Position numbers and translations under genes: made by a program
Assembly: GCF_040515995.1 (NCBI RefSeq)
Contig: NZ_CP159485.1
Location: forward strand, 2,769,628 to 2,833,627
Direction: 5' to 3'
Source: Proteinivorax hydrogeniformans
Lineage (GTDB): Bacteria > Bacillota > Proteinivoracia > Proteinivoracales > Proteinivoracaceae
Length of the DNA stretch: 64,000 bases
Part shown: positions 25,810 to 34,712 of the stretch, piece by piece
How positions within the stretch are numbered: the first letter of the stretch is position 1
Layout: each line of letters begins with the position of its first letter
Notes under the pieces: model-generated
The model's database searches: none
Seen by the model: only the letters and a program-made list of their open reading frames with translations
What the model was told of the DNA's origin: nothing

Positions 25810-25844
25810 TCAAAAATCCGCCGTTACTTGTGGTACGGTTCACC
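25810..25844. repeat. rlmH-3'-end repeat, copy A (intact gene)
   Basis: The last codons of rlmH (GEPYHK, stop at 25824) plus 14 bases of 3' flank. Copies B (23203) and C (21864) repeat it in the same orientation. This position in rlmH corresponds to the SCC attachment site of staphylococci. Confidence 0.85.
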
Positions 25845-26303
25845 TCTGTTAATCTTAAACGACCGATAAACTTGCTCAAGTAAAATTACCCGCATCAGCT
25901 GATGTGGGAATGTCATAGGTGAAAAGCTCAGCTTTAGCTGAGCTTTTTTTAGTACTTGTTGGCTTAGCCCCAGCGACCCACCTATTATAAAAGTTATATG
26001 GCTACTCCCTGTTACCGCTAACTTGTCTAGCTTTTTCGCTAGCTCTTCAGAAGAAAGCATTTCCCCGTTTATTTCCAGAGCAATAACATAGCTTTGGGGA
26101 TTTAATTTTGCTAAAATCTTCTCGCCTTCGTTATTTTTTATCTCCTCGCGCTCTTTTTGCGAGCTTTGTTGTGGAGTAGCTTTATCTAAAACTTCTATAA
26201 TGTTAAGCTTACAAAATGCGGACAGCCTTTTTTGGTATTCTTTTACCGCTAAGGTGAAGTATTTTTCTTTTAGTTTTCCAACTGCTATAATATCAATCTT
26301 CAT
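25824..26303 (-). CDS. rlmH: 23S rRNA (pseudouridine-1915-N3)-methyltransferase
   Basis: 159 residues, full family length. RlmH methylates pseudouridine 1915 in helix 69 of 23S rRNA using S-adenosylmethionine. The SPOUT-type SAM-binding knot is present ([12 protein letters not shown], then [20 protein letters not shown] and the conserved end GEPYHK). ATG 26303 follows GTGGTG. One base separates it from the stop of the CxxH gene, so both form an operon. Its 3' end is repeated twice to the left. An inverted repeat in its middle looks like a terminator for the opposite strand. Confidence 0.96.
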   Translation of the reverse strand: MKIDIIAVGKLKEKYFTLAVKEYQKRLSAFCKLNIIEVLDKATPQQSSQKEREEIKNNEGEKILAKLNPQSYVIALEINGEMLSSEELAKKLDKLAVTGSSHITFIIGGSLGLSQQVLKKAQLKLSFSPMTFPHQLMRVILLEQVYRSFKINRGEPYHK

Positions 26304-26304
26304 T

Positions 26305-26472
26305 TTACACCACTAAGTACACCGGTGGATTTGAGCACATATCACAGTAGCTAGGTTGAGCCCAGTCTGTAAATGTCACTTCTCCTAACCGATAAAGGTC
26401 TGGCGGCATCTCATATACATCGACAAAATCATCTATAGCTTCGTATAAGTGGTCTTTACATACTACATACAT
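26305..26472 (-). CDS. CxxH/CxxC small protein upstream of rlmH
   Basis: 55 residues ([20 protein letters not shown], then PPDLYRL, ending [13 protein letters not shown]). It has CKDH (CxxH) near the start and CDMC (CxxC) near the end, matching the small CxxH/CxxC protein family of Firmicutes that usually sits next to rlmH. The four ligands suggest a zinc site. ATG 26472 with CGGAGATG upstream. The stop is one base before the rlmH ATG. Function unknown. Confidence 0.82.
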   Translation of the reverse strand: MYVVCKDHLYEAIDDFVDVYEMPPDLYRLGEVTFTDWAQPSYCDMCSNPPVYLVV

Positions 26473-26574
26473 TTTAAATCATCTCCGTTTTACATTTAGT
26501 GTTAAGCTTTCCCATTATTTTACCCTTAGTATTTATTGAATTCGTTAAATAAATACTAAATCCTGCCATGTAAC

Positions 26575-26616
26575 AAAAAAAATCCCCCTAGAAGCTTAGC
26601 TAGTGGGGATTTTTGT
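26575..26616 (-). terminator. Intrinsic terminator of the wal/htrA operon
   Basis: Minus strand AAAAATCCCC pairs with GGGGATTTTTTTT, inner AGCTAAGCT. It starts right after the htrA stop at 26619. Confidence 0.9.
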
Positions 26617-26618
26617 TA

Positions 26619-27767
26619 TTATTCCTCTTGATATTCTGCTAAAGTTACTTCGATAGTTTGCTCCTTTTCTCCACGGTATAATGTCATTTCCACTGCTTCA
26701 CCTACTTGCTTACCGCTTATTATTCTTCTAAAGTCTCTGAGAGAGTCAATTCTTTGACCATTAACCTCAGTGATAATGTCATTTTGTCTAATTTTAGCTT
26801 CAGCTGCTGGACTATCTGGGGCAACATCAACAACATAAAGTCCATGATCCACCGGAAGGTCATACTGCCTTGCGTGAATACTAGATATTTCGTTAATTGC
26901 TATACCAACGATCGGTCTTCTTACCCGGCCAGTTTCAATAATTTCATTTGCTACATCTCGCACTGTGTTACTAGGTATAGCAAAGCCAAGCCCTTCTGCA
27001 TCAGAAATTTTAACGCTATTTATACCTATAACCTCGCCTACGGCATTTAGCAGCGGCCCACCACTGTTACCTGGGTTTATAGCTGCATCTGTTTGTACCA
27101 AAGAAAAGACCCAATCATAGACCTCCAGCGCCCTATCTGTAGCACTTACAACACCTACAGCAACTGACTGCTGTAGATCTAGGCCAGTGGGGTTTCCTAT
27201 AGCGATTGTGGTTTCCCCAGCTAGTAATTTATCAGAGTCCGCAAACTTTGCGGCAGGCAGATCATTTTTGGCTACCTTTAAGACTGATATATCAGTTCCC
27301 GGGTCTGAGCCGACTACTTCAGCCTCAACCTCCTCACCTGTATCTAAAGTAACCACTATTGTATCGGCATCTTCGATAACATGATAGTTAGTTATAATAT
27401 AACCTGATGAGTCTACAATAAGCCCACTGCCCACCCCCCGTTGAACAAGTTCATCAGTTCCTTGGAATATATCCCTGCGCGAAACAAAGGTAGAAATACC
27501 GACTACTGAAGGACCAACTTTTTGTACTGCTTCAACAACAGGTGTTTTTTGGTACTCATAGATTTCCCATGAAAAGTCATTATCTGGGTCTGTTGGGTCT
27601 GGTATTGTGCCTTGAGTTTGCTCCGGTGGAATACTTTCCTCCGGTTGCTTAGGTCCGGAAAAGAACGCACCTGCTATTCCTCCAACAAGACCTGCAATAA
27701 GTGCAACTACAATAAGTGCAATAATTCCAGACCTTTTAGGTTTGTAATAATACTCGAAATGATCCAT
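26619..27767 (-). CDS. htrA: HtrA/DegP-type membrane serine protease
   Basis: 382 residues: cytosolic basic start, one membrane anchor (about 14-37), Pro-rich linker, trypsin-like domain with the triad His129 (TNYHVIED), Asp159 (PGTDISVL) and Ser235 (NPGNSGGPLL), then one PDZ domain (about 285-375). It should degrade misfolded proteins on the outer face of the membrane. ATG at 27767 with GGGAGG. It closes the Wal operon, 35 bases after walJ, the usual arrangement in Bacillus-type genomes. Confidence 0.95.
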   Translation of the reverse strand: MDHFEYYYKPKRSGIIALIVVALIAGLVGGIAGAFFSGPKQPEESIPPEQTQGTIPDPTDPDNDFSWEIYEYQKTPVVEAVQKVGPSVVGISTFVSRRDIFQGTDELVQRGVGSGLIVDSSGYIITNYHVIEDADTIVVTLDTGEEVEAEVVGSDPGTDISVLKVAKNDLPAAKFADSDKLLAGETTIAIGNPTGLDLQQSVAVGVVSATDRALEVYDWVFSLVQTDAAINPGNSGGPLLNAVGEVIGINSVKISDAEGLGFAIPSNTVRDVANEIIETGRVRRPIVGIAINEISSIHARQYDLPVDHGLYVVDVAPDSPAAEAKIRQNDIITEVNGQRIDSLRDFRRIISGKQVGEAVEMTLYRGEKEQTIEVTLAEYQEE

Positions 27768-27802
27768 ACCTCTAACCTCCCAAAGTTATTAAAGTTATGT
27801 TG

Positions 27803-28588
27803 CTATCTATATATAGGGGACACTCCTCCCCTTGGTAACACTTCTAGGGTATAATCATTGTTAATCTGCTCTTTTTTTTCCTTGAGCGCATTTTCCACTG
27901 TAATTTTCGCAAGCTGTGGGAAGTTGTTTTCTTGACTTAAATGTCCCAACAACACCCTTTTAGTCTTTCCCTTAAGTAGCTCGAGTAAAACATCAGCAGC
28001 TGTTTTGTTAGAAAGGTGGCCTTTTTCTCCTAAAATTCTCTTCTTTAGCGACCATGGATATCGACTTGCCTCTACCATTTTTTCGTCGTGGTTAGACTCT
28101 ATTATTACCGTATCGGAGTCATATATGGAGTCCATTATTATTTCATCCACCATACCTGTATCTGTAAGTATGCTAGTCCTTTGAGCTTTGGCGTATATAC
28201 TAAAACCCACAGGGTCAACGGCGTCATGGTGTGTAGAAAAAGCCTTAATCTTAACATCGCCTAACTGAAACTTATCGTTAGGCTCAAAAAAGTTTATTTG
28301 ATTGCTTTCTATTTTTCCAAGTTTTGCCTGACAGCTAACAAATGTTTTTTCCGTTATATATATAGGCAAATTAAATCTTCTTGCTAAAACCCCTACACCT
28401 AAAATATGATCATTGTGTTCATGGCTTACTAAAATCCCCTTTAACTTAGTTGGGTCAACCTCAAACTCCGCTAATCCTTGCTGAATTCTTTTGCCACTTA
28501 GTCCAGCATCTATCAAAAACTGTGTATCTTTGTATTGAAAGCAGGTACAGTTTCCACTACTCCCACTCCCCACTGTGAAAAGTTCCAT
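27803..28588 (-). CDS. walJ: Metallo-beta-lactamase-fold hydrolase WalJ (YycJ/VicX)
   Basis: 261 residues with the MBL metal motif VSHEHNDHILG and downstream ligands STHHDAVDP, DTGM, ESNHD and GHLSQEN. The family is co-transcribed with walRK and has been linked to 5'-3' exonuclease activity and cell-division coordination; direct role unsettled. ATG 28588 with AGAGGAAAAA upstream. It lies between murA and htrA in this operon. Confidence 0.93.
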   Translation of the reverse strand: MELFTVGSGSSGNCTCFQYKDTQFLIDAGLSGKRIQQGLAEFEVDPTKLKGILVSHEHNDHILGVGVLARRFNLPIYITEKTFVSCQAKLGKIESNQINFFEPNDKFQLGDVKIKAFSTHHDAVDPVGFSIYAKAQRTSILTDTGMVDEIIMDSIYDSDTVIIESNHDEKMVEASRYPWSLKKRILGEKGHLSNKTAADVLLELLKGKTKRVLLGHLSQENNFPQLAKITVENALKEKKEQINNDYTLEVLPRGGVSPIYR

Positions 28589-28687
28589 TTTTTCCTCTCC
28601 GTTCCCTATTGTATATAGATAAATGTATTTTTACTTTATATAGCTAGGCTAGTAATTATATTATATTACATCTGAATTTTTAGGTAA

Positions 28688-28713
28688 AGAAAAAGGGCAT
28701 AAAATATGCCCTT
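28688..28713 (-). terminator. Terminator-like hairpin after murA
   Basis: Minus strand AAAGGGCAT, 4-base loop, ATGCCCTTT then TTCTTT. It begins at the murA stop codon and may split the operon before walJ or only reduce readthrough. Confidence 0.85.
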
Positions 28714-29972
28714 TATTCAGTAACGAAGCTTATGTCAGCTCCTAAAGAGTTAAGCTTTTTATCTATGCTTTCGTACCCTCTTTTTATGTGCTCCACTCCT
28801 GATACCTTGGTTTCCCCATCTGCCATCATGCCAGCAATAATTAGCGCCGAACCTGCTCTTAGGTCGGTGGCCTTGACCTCGGCTCCCTTTAAAGATTTAA
28901 CACCTTTAATAACAGCCATTCTACCTTCGACATAAATATCTGCACCCATCCTAGCCAACTCATCAACATGTTGGAAGCGATTTTCAAATATATTTTCCGT
29001 TACCGTTGATGCTCCATCGGTACAGGTCAAATATGACATCATTGGCTGTTGCAAATCTGTAGGATACCCCGGGTAGGGGAATGTTTTAATATCTGTTCCT
29101 TTTATTTTGTTGCCGTTGCAGCGAACTCTTATAAAGTCGTCGCCTTCTTCTACGGTAACACCTGACTCTCTAAGCTTTGCAGTGATAGGGTCAAGGTGCT
29201 TAGGTATTACATCGGTAATTGTCACATCTCCTCTAGTAGCTGCGGCAGCTACCATATAGGTTCCTGCCTCAATACGATCTGGTATTACGCTGTGAGTGCA
29301 TCCTCCCAATTTAGTTTTACCTTGAATCCTAATTACATCGGTTCCTGCCCCTCTAACCGAAACACCTAAAGCAGATAAAAAGTTCGCCACGTCCACTATT
29401 TCAGGTTCCTTAGCTACATTCTCTATGGTAGTTACGTTCTCACAGCAAGCTGCGGCAAGCATTGTATTGATAGTGGCTCCTACAGAAACAATGTCCATGT
29501 AAACGTGGCCACCGCATATTTCACTAGAGTTTAACTCTACCTCTCCAGAATCTATGTTTACCTGTGCTCCTAGGGCTTCAAAACCTTTTAGGTGCTGGTC
29601 GATTGGTCTAGGACCAATTTTACACCCTCCAGGTAGCGCCACCTTAGCCTTTTTATACCTAGATAAAAAGGCTCCCATTAAATAGTATGAAGCTCGAAAC
29701 TTTTTAACTAACTCGTAGGGTGCATGATAGCTAGTTGCCCCCCTAGGGTCAACTGTTATAGTGTTAGCATCATGAACCGTAACTTTAGCTCCAAGCTTTT
29801 GTAGCATCTCAGTTAGTATTTTTACATCACTTATATTTGGCAAGTTCTCTATTTTACATGGTGCGCCTGCTATTAATGTTGCAGGTAATATCGCAACAGC
29901 TGCATTCTTTGCGCCACTAATTTTTATTTTTCCAACTAATTTTTTCCCGCCCCTTACCAGAAATTTTTCCAC
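28713..29972 (-). CDS. murA: UDP-N-acetylglucosamine 1-carboxyvinyltransferase
   Basis: 419 residues, the first committed enzyme of peptidoglycan synthesis, transferring enolpyruvate from PEP to UDP-GlcNAc. The active-site loop LPGGCKIGPRPIDQH keeps the catalytic Cys117 that fosfomycin attacks, and the KISGAKNAAV start and LRAGSALIIAG near the end are conserved. GTG start at 29972 behind AAGGAGG. Its position between walI and walJ puts a cell-wall enzyme inside the Wal regulatory cluster. Confidence 0.97.
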   Translation of the reverse strand: MEKFLVRGGKKLVGKIKISGAKNAAVAILPATLIAGAPCKIENLPNISDVKILTEMLQKLGAKVTVHDANTITVDPRGATSYHAPYELVKKFRASYYLMGAFLSRYKKAKVALPGGCKIGPRPIDQHLKGFEALGAQVNIDSGEVELNSSEICGGHVYMDIVSVGATINTMLAAACCENVTTIENVAKEPEIVDVANFLSALGVSVRGAGTDVIRIQGKTKLGGCTHSVIPDRIEAGTYMVAAAATRGDVTITDVIPKHLDPITAKLRESGVTVEEGDDFIRVRCNGNKIKGTDIKTFPYPGYPTDLQQPMMSYLTCTDGASTVTENIFENRFQHVDELARMGADIYVEGRMAVIKGVKSLKGAEVKATDLRAGSALIIAGMMADGETKVSGVEHIKRGYESIDKKLNSLGADISFVTE

Positions 29973-30068
29973 TACTAAATCCTCCTTAAAATAAGCAATA
30001 TATAATATTTCAACACAATTAAAAATAATCCTTTTTTTGTTGCAAATTGGTTAATCTAAATCTTAACT

Positions 30069-30932
30069 TTAATATTCTCTATAACCTTCTAACTCTCCTG
30101 TATAGGCGTTTAAATATAAATTACCAACGTCTTGGATGGTAATTGCCCAAACAGGGGCAACTTGCCACTGTCCTGCACTTATCGGCTCGCTGTAGTAAGA
30201 TAGGGAGATATCGGTAACTACAACTTCATCGCCCTTTGCCACATAATCTACTAGCCTCATAAGTGCGCCGGTAGAGGGGATAACGAGGTATTCACCACCA
30301 CTATAACCAAGTGGGTTGACCCAGTATTTTTCATAGCTTTCAACTCCGGATGCTCCCACTACCATTGTTATATATGATGTGTCCACTCTTTGTCTTCTAT
30401 AGACTTGGTGATACTCTATCCTAAAGCGGTTGTTTTGAAATTCTTCTATATTAGTAAGTCGTGCATCATCAGGTATACTTAATCCTTGTTTATGAAAGTC
30501 CTCAAACACCTTTAGTGCATCTTTTTCTGTAAGAAGGTTATTGCCAGGTGGTCTAAACCTATGGGATTCATAGACAATTCTGCCGTCTGACTTTTTTATA
30601 ACTCTCCCTGTTTCTCCAGAAAAATCAACGTACTCATCAGAATAGTTTTCTATGTCTATTTCTTCATCTTCATCAAAAAATTGATTCTTTATGACATTTT
30701 GACTTATAGGTTCTCCTCTAACATCTAGAAAGTTCTTGTACTCGACTCTGTCAGGAATGTCTGTTTGAACTTCTATCCCCGAATTGTTTAGAAAGTTTCT
30801 GACCTTATCTACCTCTTCTGGAGTAGTAGAAAATCCAGCCCCAGGGGATTGCATCCAAATTTGGACTGCTAGAAAAATATTTAAAAGAGCAAATACTACT
30901 ATAAAAATGGACTTAGCTTTTGACCAATCCAA
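30069..30932 (-). CDS. walI: WalI (YycI) regulatory membrane protein
   Basis: 287 residues: short cytosolic start (MDWSKAKSIFI), one membrane helix (about 9-27), then an extracytoplasmic YycI domain. With WalH it restrains the WalK kinase through contacts in the membrane. TTG start at 30932, two bases after the walH stop. The closing NLYLNAYTGELEG is typical of the family, a PepSY-like ending. Weakly conserved between genera, so the call also rests on position. Confidence 0.88.
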   Translation of the reverse strand: MDWSKAKSIFIVVFALLNIFLAVQIWMQSPGAGFSTTPEEVDKVRNFLNNSGIEVQTDIPDRVEYKNFLDVRGEPISQNVIKNQFFDEDEEIDIENYSDEYVDFSGETGRVIKKSDGRIVYESHRFRPPGNNLLTEKDALKVFEDFHKQGLSIPDDARLTNIEEFQNNRFRIEYHQVYRRQRVDTSYITMVVGASGVESYEKYWVNPLGYSGGEYLVIPSTGALMRLVDYVAKGDEVVVTDISLSYYSEPISAGQWQVAPVWAITIQDVGNLYLNAYTGELEGYREY

Positions 30933-30934
30933 TT

Positions 30935-32248
30935 TTACGCACCCCCTTGGACAGCGCTAATTTCTACTATATCACCTGTATAACCCTGTATATATATATT
31001 TTTGTGTTCTCCTTTTATTACCCAAACAGGATCTAAAACACCATCTTTTTTTGTGCCCAGATGATAGGCCAGATACATCTTTCTAACTCTGCCTACCTCT
31101 TCCCGCTCCGCAATGTTTAAAGCAAACAAATAGTTTATTACATTCCGATTTACAGATTCAACCTCCAAGTTTACAGGACTGACTGTATTTCTATAATAGC
31201 GTGTTACCTTACCACCTTGCAGCGTCACTTCTATACTTGAATCATCGGCCACTAAAGGATATCCATAAGCATAATAACCAAAATCAAGCTGAACTTCTGA
31301 GTGAAATGCATCAACTTTGTTGACCCTTCTTAAATAACTGCTTCTAGCTGGCCATCCCCCATGCTTTCCGATAAAATCAATAGCTATCTCCAAGTTCTCG
31401 CGCACAGGTAGATAAACAGGACCAGAGCTTTCTTTTGTAGAAGTGTACTCAAAAACGTCATCTGGATATATTCTTAAACCCGATACTCCATCAGTAACTA
31501 TTGTGCTTCCGTCTTTTTCTTGTATTTCTCTGGCAGTTAATGCAGGGAAAAAAGATTGTTTTAATGCGCTTAAGTCTGTTTCTCTAGGAGAAATTATCAA
31601 CCTAAGCATTTCCTGTCGACCGTGCGGGGCAAAAACTATCCCGTCAGATTTGTTAAGGTCTAAAGGATACACTAATGTTCTATCTTGTCTTTCAACTTCT
31701 TCGATCAATTCTGTTACATAGTCGGTATTGAAATGGGCCTGCTGGGTCCACATCGCCCCTAGCTCATAGTTGAATACAGCTATCCTTTGGCTATCTGCAT
31801 TAAAGTAAACAGCATGTATTTCAGGATAAGGTAAATACTCTTCCCCTAACGGGGTTGAGGTTAGGTCAAATCCAACACTGCTATCCCAGTGTCCGTAGTT
31901 TAAAAATACCCCTTCGCTTTTGAGTTCATTTAGGTCAATCCCACTCATTACCCAATTAACTCTTAACCCATCAAAAGATAGACTGTCTATAATATTCTCA
32001 ACTAAAAAGTAATAGGAGTCCACATTAGGGTTTAGCAGTCTTCCCTCTTCTTTACCGGAAGTTATCACTGTTTGCCAAGGTACAACTAAATCATTATAAT
32101 CAGGCACTCTACCAACATATACGCTTTCAAACCCTTGGTCTATTGGGGGGTGCTCGTTAGCAGTACCTACAACCAAGTAGGTAGTAAGGACGACGCTCAA
32201 ACCTACCATAGCAATCAGCAAGTATGACTTTAACGCTTCTCTACTCAC
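30935..32248 (-). CDS. walH: WalH (YycH) regulatory membrane protein
   Basis: 437 residues: one membrane helix near the N-terminus (about 8-27) followed by a large extracytoplasmic YycH domain. It acts with WalI as an accessory regulator of WalK. The start (GTG 32248) overlaps the walK stop by 8 bases, implying translational coupling. It ends with a PepSY-like segment (NIYIQGYTGDIVEI) as in WalI. Position and topology make the call solid despite sequence drift. Confidence 0.88.
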   Translation of the reverse strand: MSREALKSYLLIAMVGLSVVLTTYLVVGTANEHPPIDQGFESVYVGRVPDYNDLVVPWQTVITSGKEEGRLLNPNVDSYYFLVENIIDSLSFDGLRVNWVMSGIDLNELKSEGVFLNYGHWDSSVGFDLTSTPLGEEYLPYPEIHAVYFNADSQRIAVFNYELGAMWTQQAHFNTDYVTELIEEVERQDRTLVYPLDLNKSDGIVFAPHGRQEMLRLIISPRETDLSALKQSFFPALTAREIQEKDGSTIVTDGVSGLRIYPDDVFEYTSTKESSGPVYLPVRENLEIAIDFIGKHGGWPARSSYLRRVNKVDAFHSEVQLDFGYYAYGYPLVADDSSIEVTLQGGKVTRYYRNTVSPVNLEVESVNRNVINYLFALNIAEREEVGRVRKMYLAYHLGTKKDGVLDPVWVIKGEHKNIYIQGYTGDIVEISAVQGGA

Positions 32249-34004
32249 TTCGGTTCCCCCTTTTTGAATCGCTCTCTATAGGCAATGTTATTTTAAACTT
32301 TGTCCCTACACCTTCTTTACTTTGTACTGAGATGTTACCTCCATGACCTTCCACTATTTGTTTAGAAATGGCTAAACCAAGTCCTGTTCCACCCATCTGT
32401 CTAGACCTAGCTTTATCCACTCTGTAAAACCTTTCAAAGATTCTAGGAAGATCATTTTGTGGTATGCCAATCCCATTGTCCTCGATAGTAATCAGTATTC
32501 CATTTACCGTTGTATCAACATTTATTTTAATATTACCTTCCGGGTCTGTATATTTTATCGAATTAGAAATTATGTTTATAAAAACCTGTTGAAGCTTATC
32601 CCAGTCCCCAGTTATTGTAGGTAGCTTCGAGTCTGGGTGGTAATTTATTTGTTGATTTTTGCTACTTCTTTGAACTTCTACCTTGCTTAAAGTGTTTTCC
32701 ATCAAACTATTTATACCTACTGATTGCCACTGCCAGTTTTCTTTTTTAAAATCAAGCCTAGAGCTCATCAGAAGATCTTTAACTAGTCTAACCATTCGCT
32801 CCGTTTCATCTTCTATTACTTGCAAAAAGCTTTCGCTTATTTCCTTGTTTTCCAAGCCACCATTTTGCAGCGCCTCCACATAGCTTTTTACACTGGTCAA
32901 AGGTGTTCTCAACTCGTGTGAAACATTGGCAACAAACTCACGTCTTAGATCCTCTAGCTTTTCTCTCTCTGTTATGTCGTTAATCACCACTATAATGCCA
33001 GGCTCTTGATTTTCTTCACTTTTAAAAGGCACAAAATTTAAAAGTAGTGCTTTGTCTTTCTGCTTAATCATCTGTGTGGAGATCTCTTTCGAGTTTAGAA
33101 TTTTCCCAAAATTTCCTATAGATTCAAATACACCTGACAGGCTGTGATCAGGTAAAAGTTCATCTGCTAGAGGGTTTTTATGAATTAACTCCCCTTTTTT
33201 ATTAAAAGCTAGCACTCCATCTGTTAGATTCTGAAGAATAAACTCCATTTTGCTTTTTTGTGAAGATAGTTCTCCGATGGTGTGGCGTAGTCTGCTAGCT
33301 AGGTTATTAAACTTTTTAGCTAACTGGCCAATTTCATCTTCTGATTTAATATCGATCTTCACCCTATAGTTTCCTTTAGCCATTTGTTCCGCTTTACTGG
33401 TTATGTCCTCAATGGGCTTAGATATAGTCTTAGATACTAAAAAACCCAAAAATACAGTTAACAGCACAGTGGCTAAGGTTCCTGTAAGTAAGAAATTTTT
33501 AACTGTAGTTAATGTATAGTCCGTATTTTCTAAAGAGGACACAACATAGGTCACGCCAACCTGTTCGTTATTGTAAACTACCGGCGACGCATAAAAAAAG
33601 TTTCTTACGCCTGTCTCTGGATTAGCTCTAATTACTTCGTCAGGAGTTCCCAACACTGCCCTAGTTGCCTCATGGCCAGATACCCTGCTGCCTAAGTTTC
33701 GTTCTTGTCCAGAAGATGTGCTAATTACCACACCTTCTGTATCTAGTATATAGACCTCTGCCATATGAAAGCTTTGACTAAAGTCAGCAACAAGCTGATC
33801 TATGGTATCTAGCTCGGAATCCTCCCACAGATGTCTTGCAATAAAGTTACTCAGCAGCTGGGCCTGAGATCTAACTCCCTGCTTAAAATCATCCATGTAA
33901 TAATTTTCAATAGACTGGGTTAAGAAAACACCTAGTATTTGAAATGCAAATAAGATTAGCAGTAGATAGATGATTATAAGCTTCCACTGAATATTTTTTA
34001 CCAA
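32241..34004 (-). CDS. walK: Sensor histidine kinase WalK
   Basis: 587 residues in the standard order: membrane helix 8-30, extracytoplasmic sensor of about 140 residues, second helix 171-191, HAMP 192-245, PAS 250-345, HisKA with phosphorylation site VANVSHELRTPLT (His363), and HATPase with DNGIGIPQNDLPRIFERFYR and GGTGLGLAISKQI. It senses cell-wall state and phosphorylates WalR. TTG at 34004, 8 bases after GGAGG and three bases from the walR stop. Confidence 0.96.
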   Translation of the reverse strand: MVKNIQWKLIIIYLLLILFAFQILGVFLTQSIENYYMDDFKQGVRSQAQLLSNFIARHLWEDSELDTIDQLVADFSQSFHMAEVYILDTEGVVISTSSGQERNLGSRVSGHEATRAVLGTPDEVIRANPETGVRNFFYASPVVYNNEQVGVTYVVSSLENTDYTLTTVKNFLLTGTLATVLLTVFLGFLVSKTISKPIEDITSKAEQMAKGNYRVKIDIKSEDEIGQLAKKFNNLASRLRHTIGELSSQKSKMEFILQNLTDGVLAFNKKGELIHKNPLADELLPDHSLSGVFESIGNFGKILNSKEISTQMIKQKDKALLLNFVPFKSEENQEPGIIVVINDITEREKLEDLRREFVANVSHELRTPLTSVKSYVEALQNGGLENKEISESFLQVIEDETERMVRLVKDLLMSSRLDFKKENWQWQSVGINSLMENTLSKVEVQRSSKNQQINYHPDSKLPTITGDWDKLQQVFINIISNSIKYTDPEGNIKINVDTTVNGILITIEDNGIGIPQNDLPRIFERFYRVDKARSRQMGGTGLGLAISKQIVEGHGGNISVQSKEGVGTKFKITLPIESDSKRGNRSE

Positions 34005-34006
34005 GG

Positions 34007-34693
34007 CTAATTCCTCCTAAAGTAGTAACCAAAGCCTCTTTTCGTCAAAATAAAGGTTGGAGAGCCTGGGTTAGGTTCTACCTTTTCTCTTAATCTCCTG
34101 ACTGTAACGTCGACAGTTCTTACATCGCCGTGATAGTCAAAACCCCAAACTAGTTCTAACAGCTGGGCTCTTGAATACACTTTCCCCTTATTATTGATAA
34201 GAAAAAGTAGTAAATCAAACTCACGCTGGGTTAAATCTATGACCTTGCCATCTCTTTTTACTTCATAGTTTTCATGGTTAATTTCTAAGCCTTGGTCTTC
34301 TTCTTTAAGGTCCTTTTTTTGTCCTCCCATAGAAGAAAATCTCCTAAGATGTGCATTTATACGAGCTAACAGCTCTTTATGACCAAAGGGTTTGGTAACG
34401 TAGTCATCTGCCCCTTTTTCTAAGCCTGTTATTTTATCTATTTCTTCTTCTTTTGCAGAAAGCATTATAATAGGGCAGTTACTAAACTCCCTAACTCTCC
34501 TACATACTTCAAACCCGTCAATTTTAGGAAGCATTACATCTAATAAAATCAGATCAGGTTTTTCTACATAAGCTTTTTTTACTGCATCTTCTCCGTCATA
34601 ACTAACAACGATTTCAAACCCTTCATTCTTTAGGTTATAACTAATTATATCTGCAATAGGCTTCTCATCGTCAACTACTAGAATTTTTGTCAT
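34007..34693 (-). CDS. walR: Response regulator WalR
   Basis: 228 residues, OmpR/PhoB type: receiver domain with phospho-acceptor Asp52 (LILLDVMLP), switch residues and Lys103 region (DDYVTKPFG), then a winged-helix DNA-binding domain (LTQREFDLLLFL, RTVDVTVRRLREKVE). It controls wall hydrolase genes. ATG 34693 preferred: GAAGGAGG is 7 bases upstream, while the longer frame lies over the end of the preceding gene. It is the first canonical gene of the wal series here. Confidence 0.97.
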   Translation of the reverse strand: MTKILVVDDEKPIADIISYNLKNEGFEIVVSYDGEDAVKKAYVEKPDLILLDVMLPKIDGFEVCRRVREFSNCPIIMLSAKEEEIDKITGLEKGADDYVTKPFGHKELLARINAHLRRFSSMGGQKKDLKEEDQGLEINHENYEVKRDGKVIDLTQREFDLLLFLINNKGKVYSRAQLLELVWGFDYHGDVRTVDVTVRRLREKVEPNPGSPTFILTKRGFGYYFRRN

Positions 34694-34712
34694 GATAACT
34701 CCTCCTTCATAT

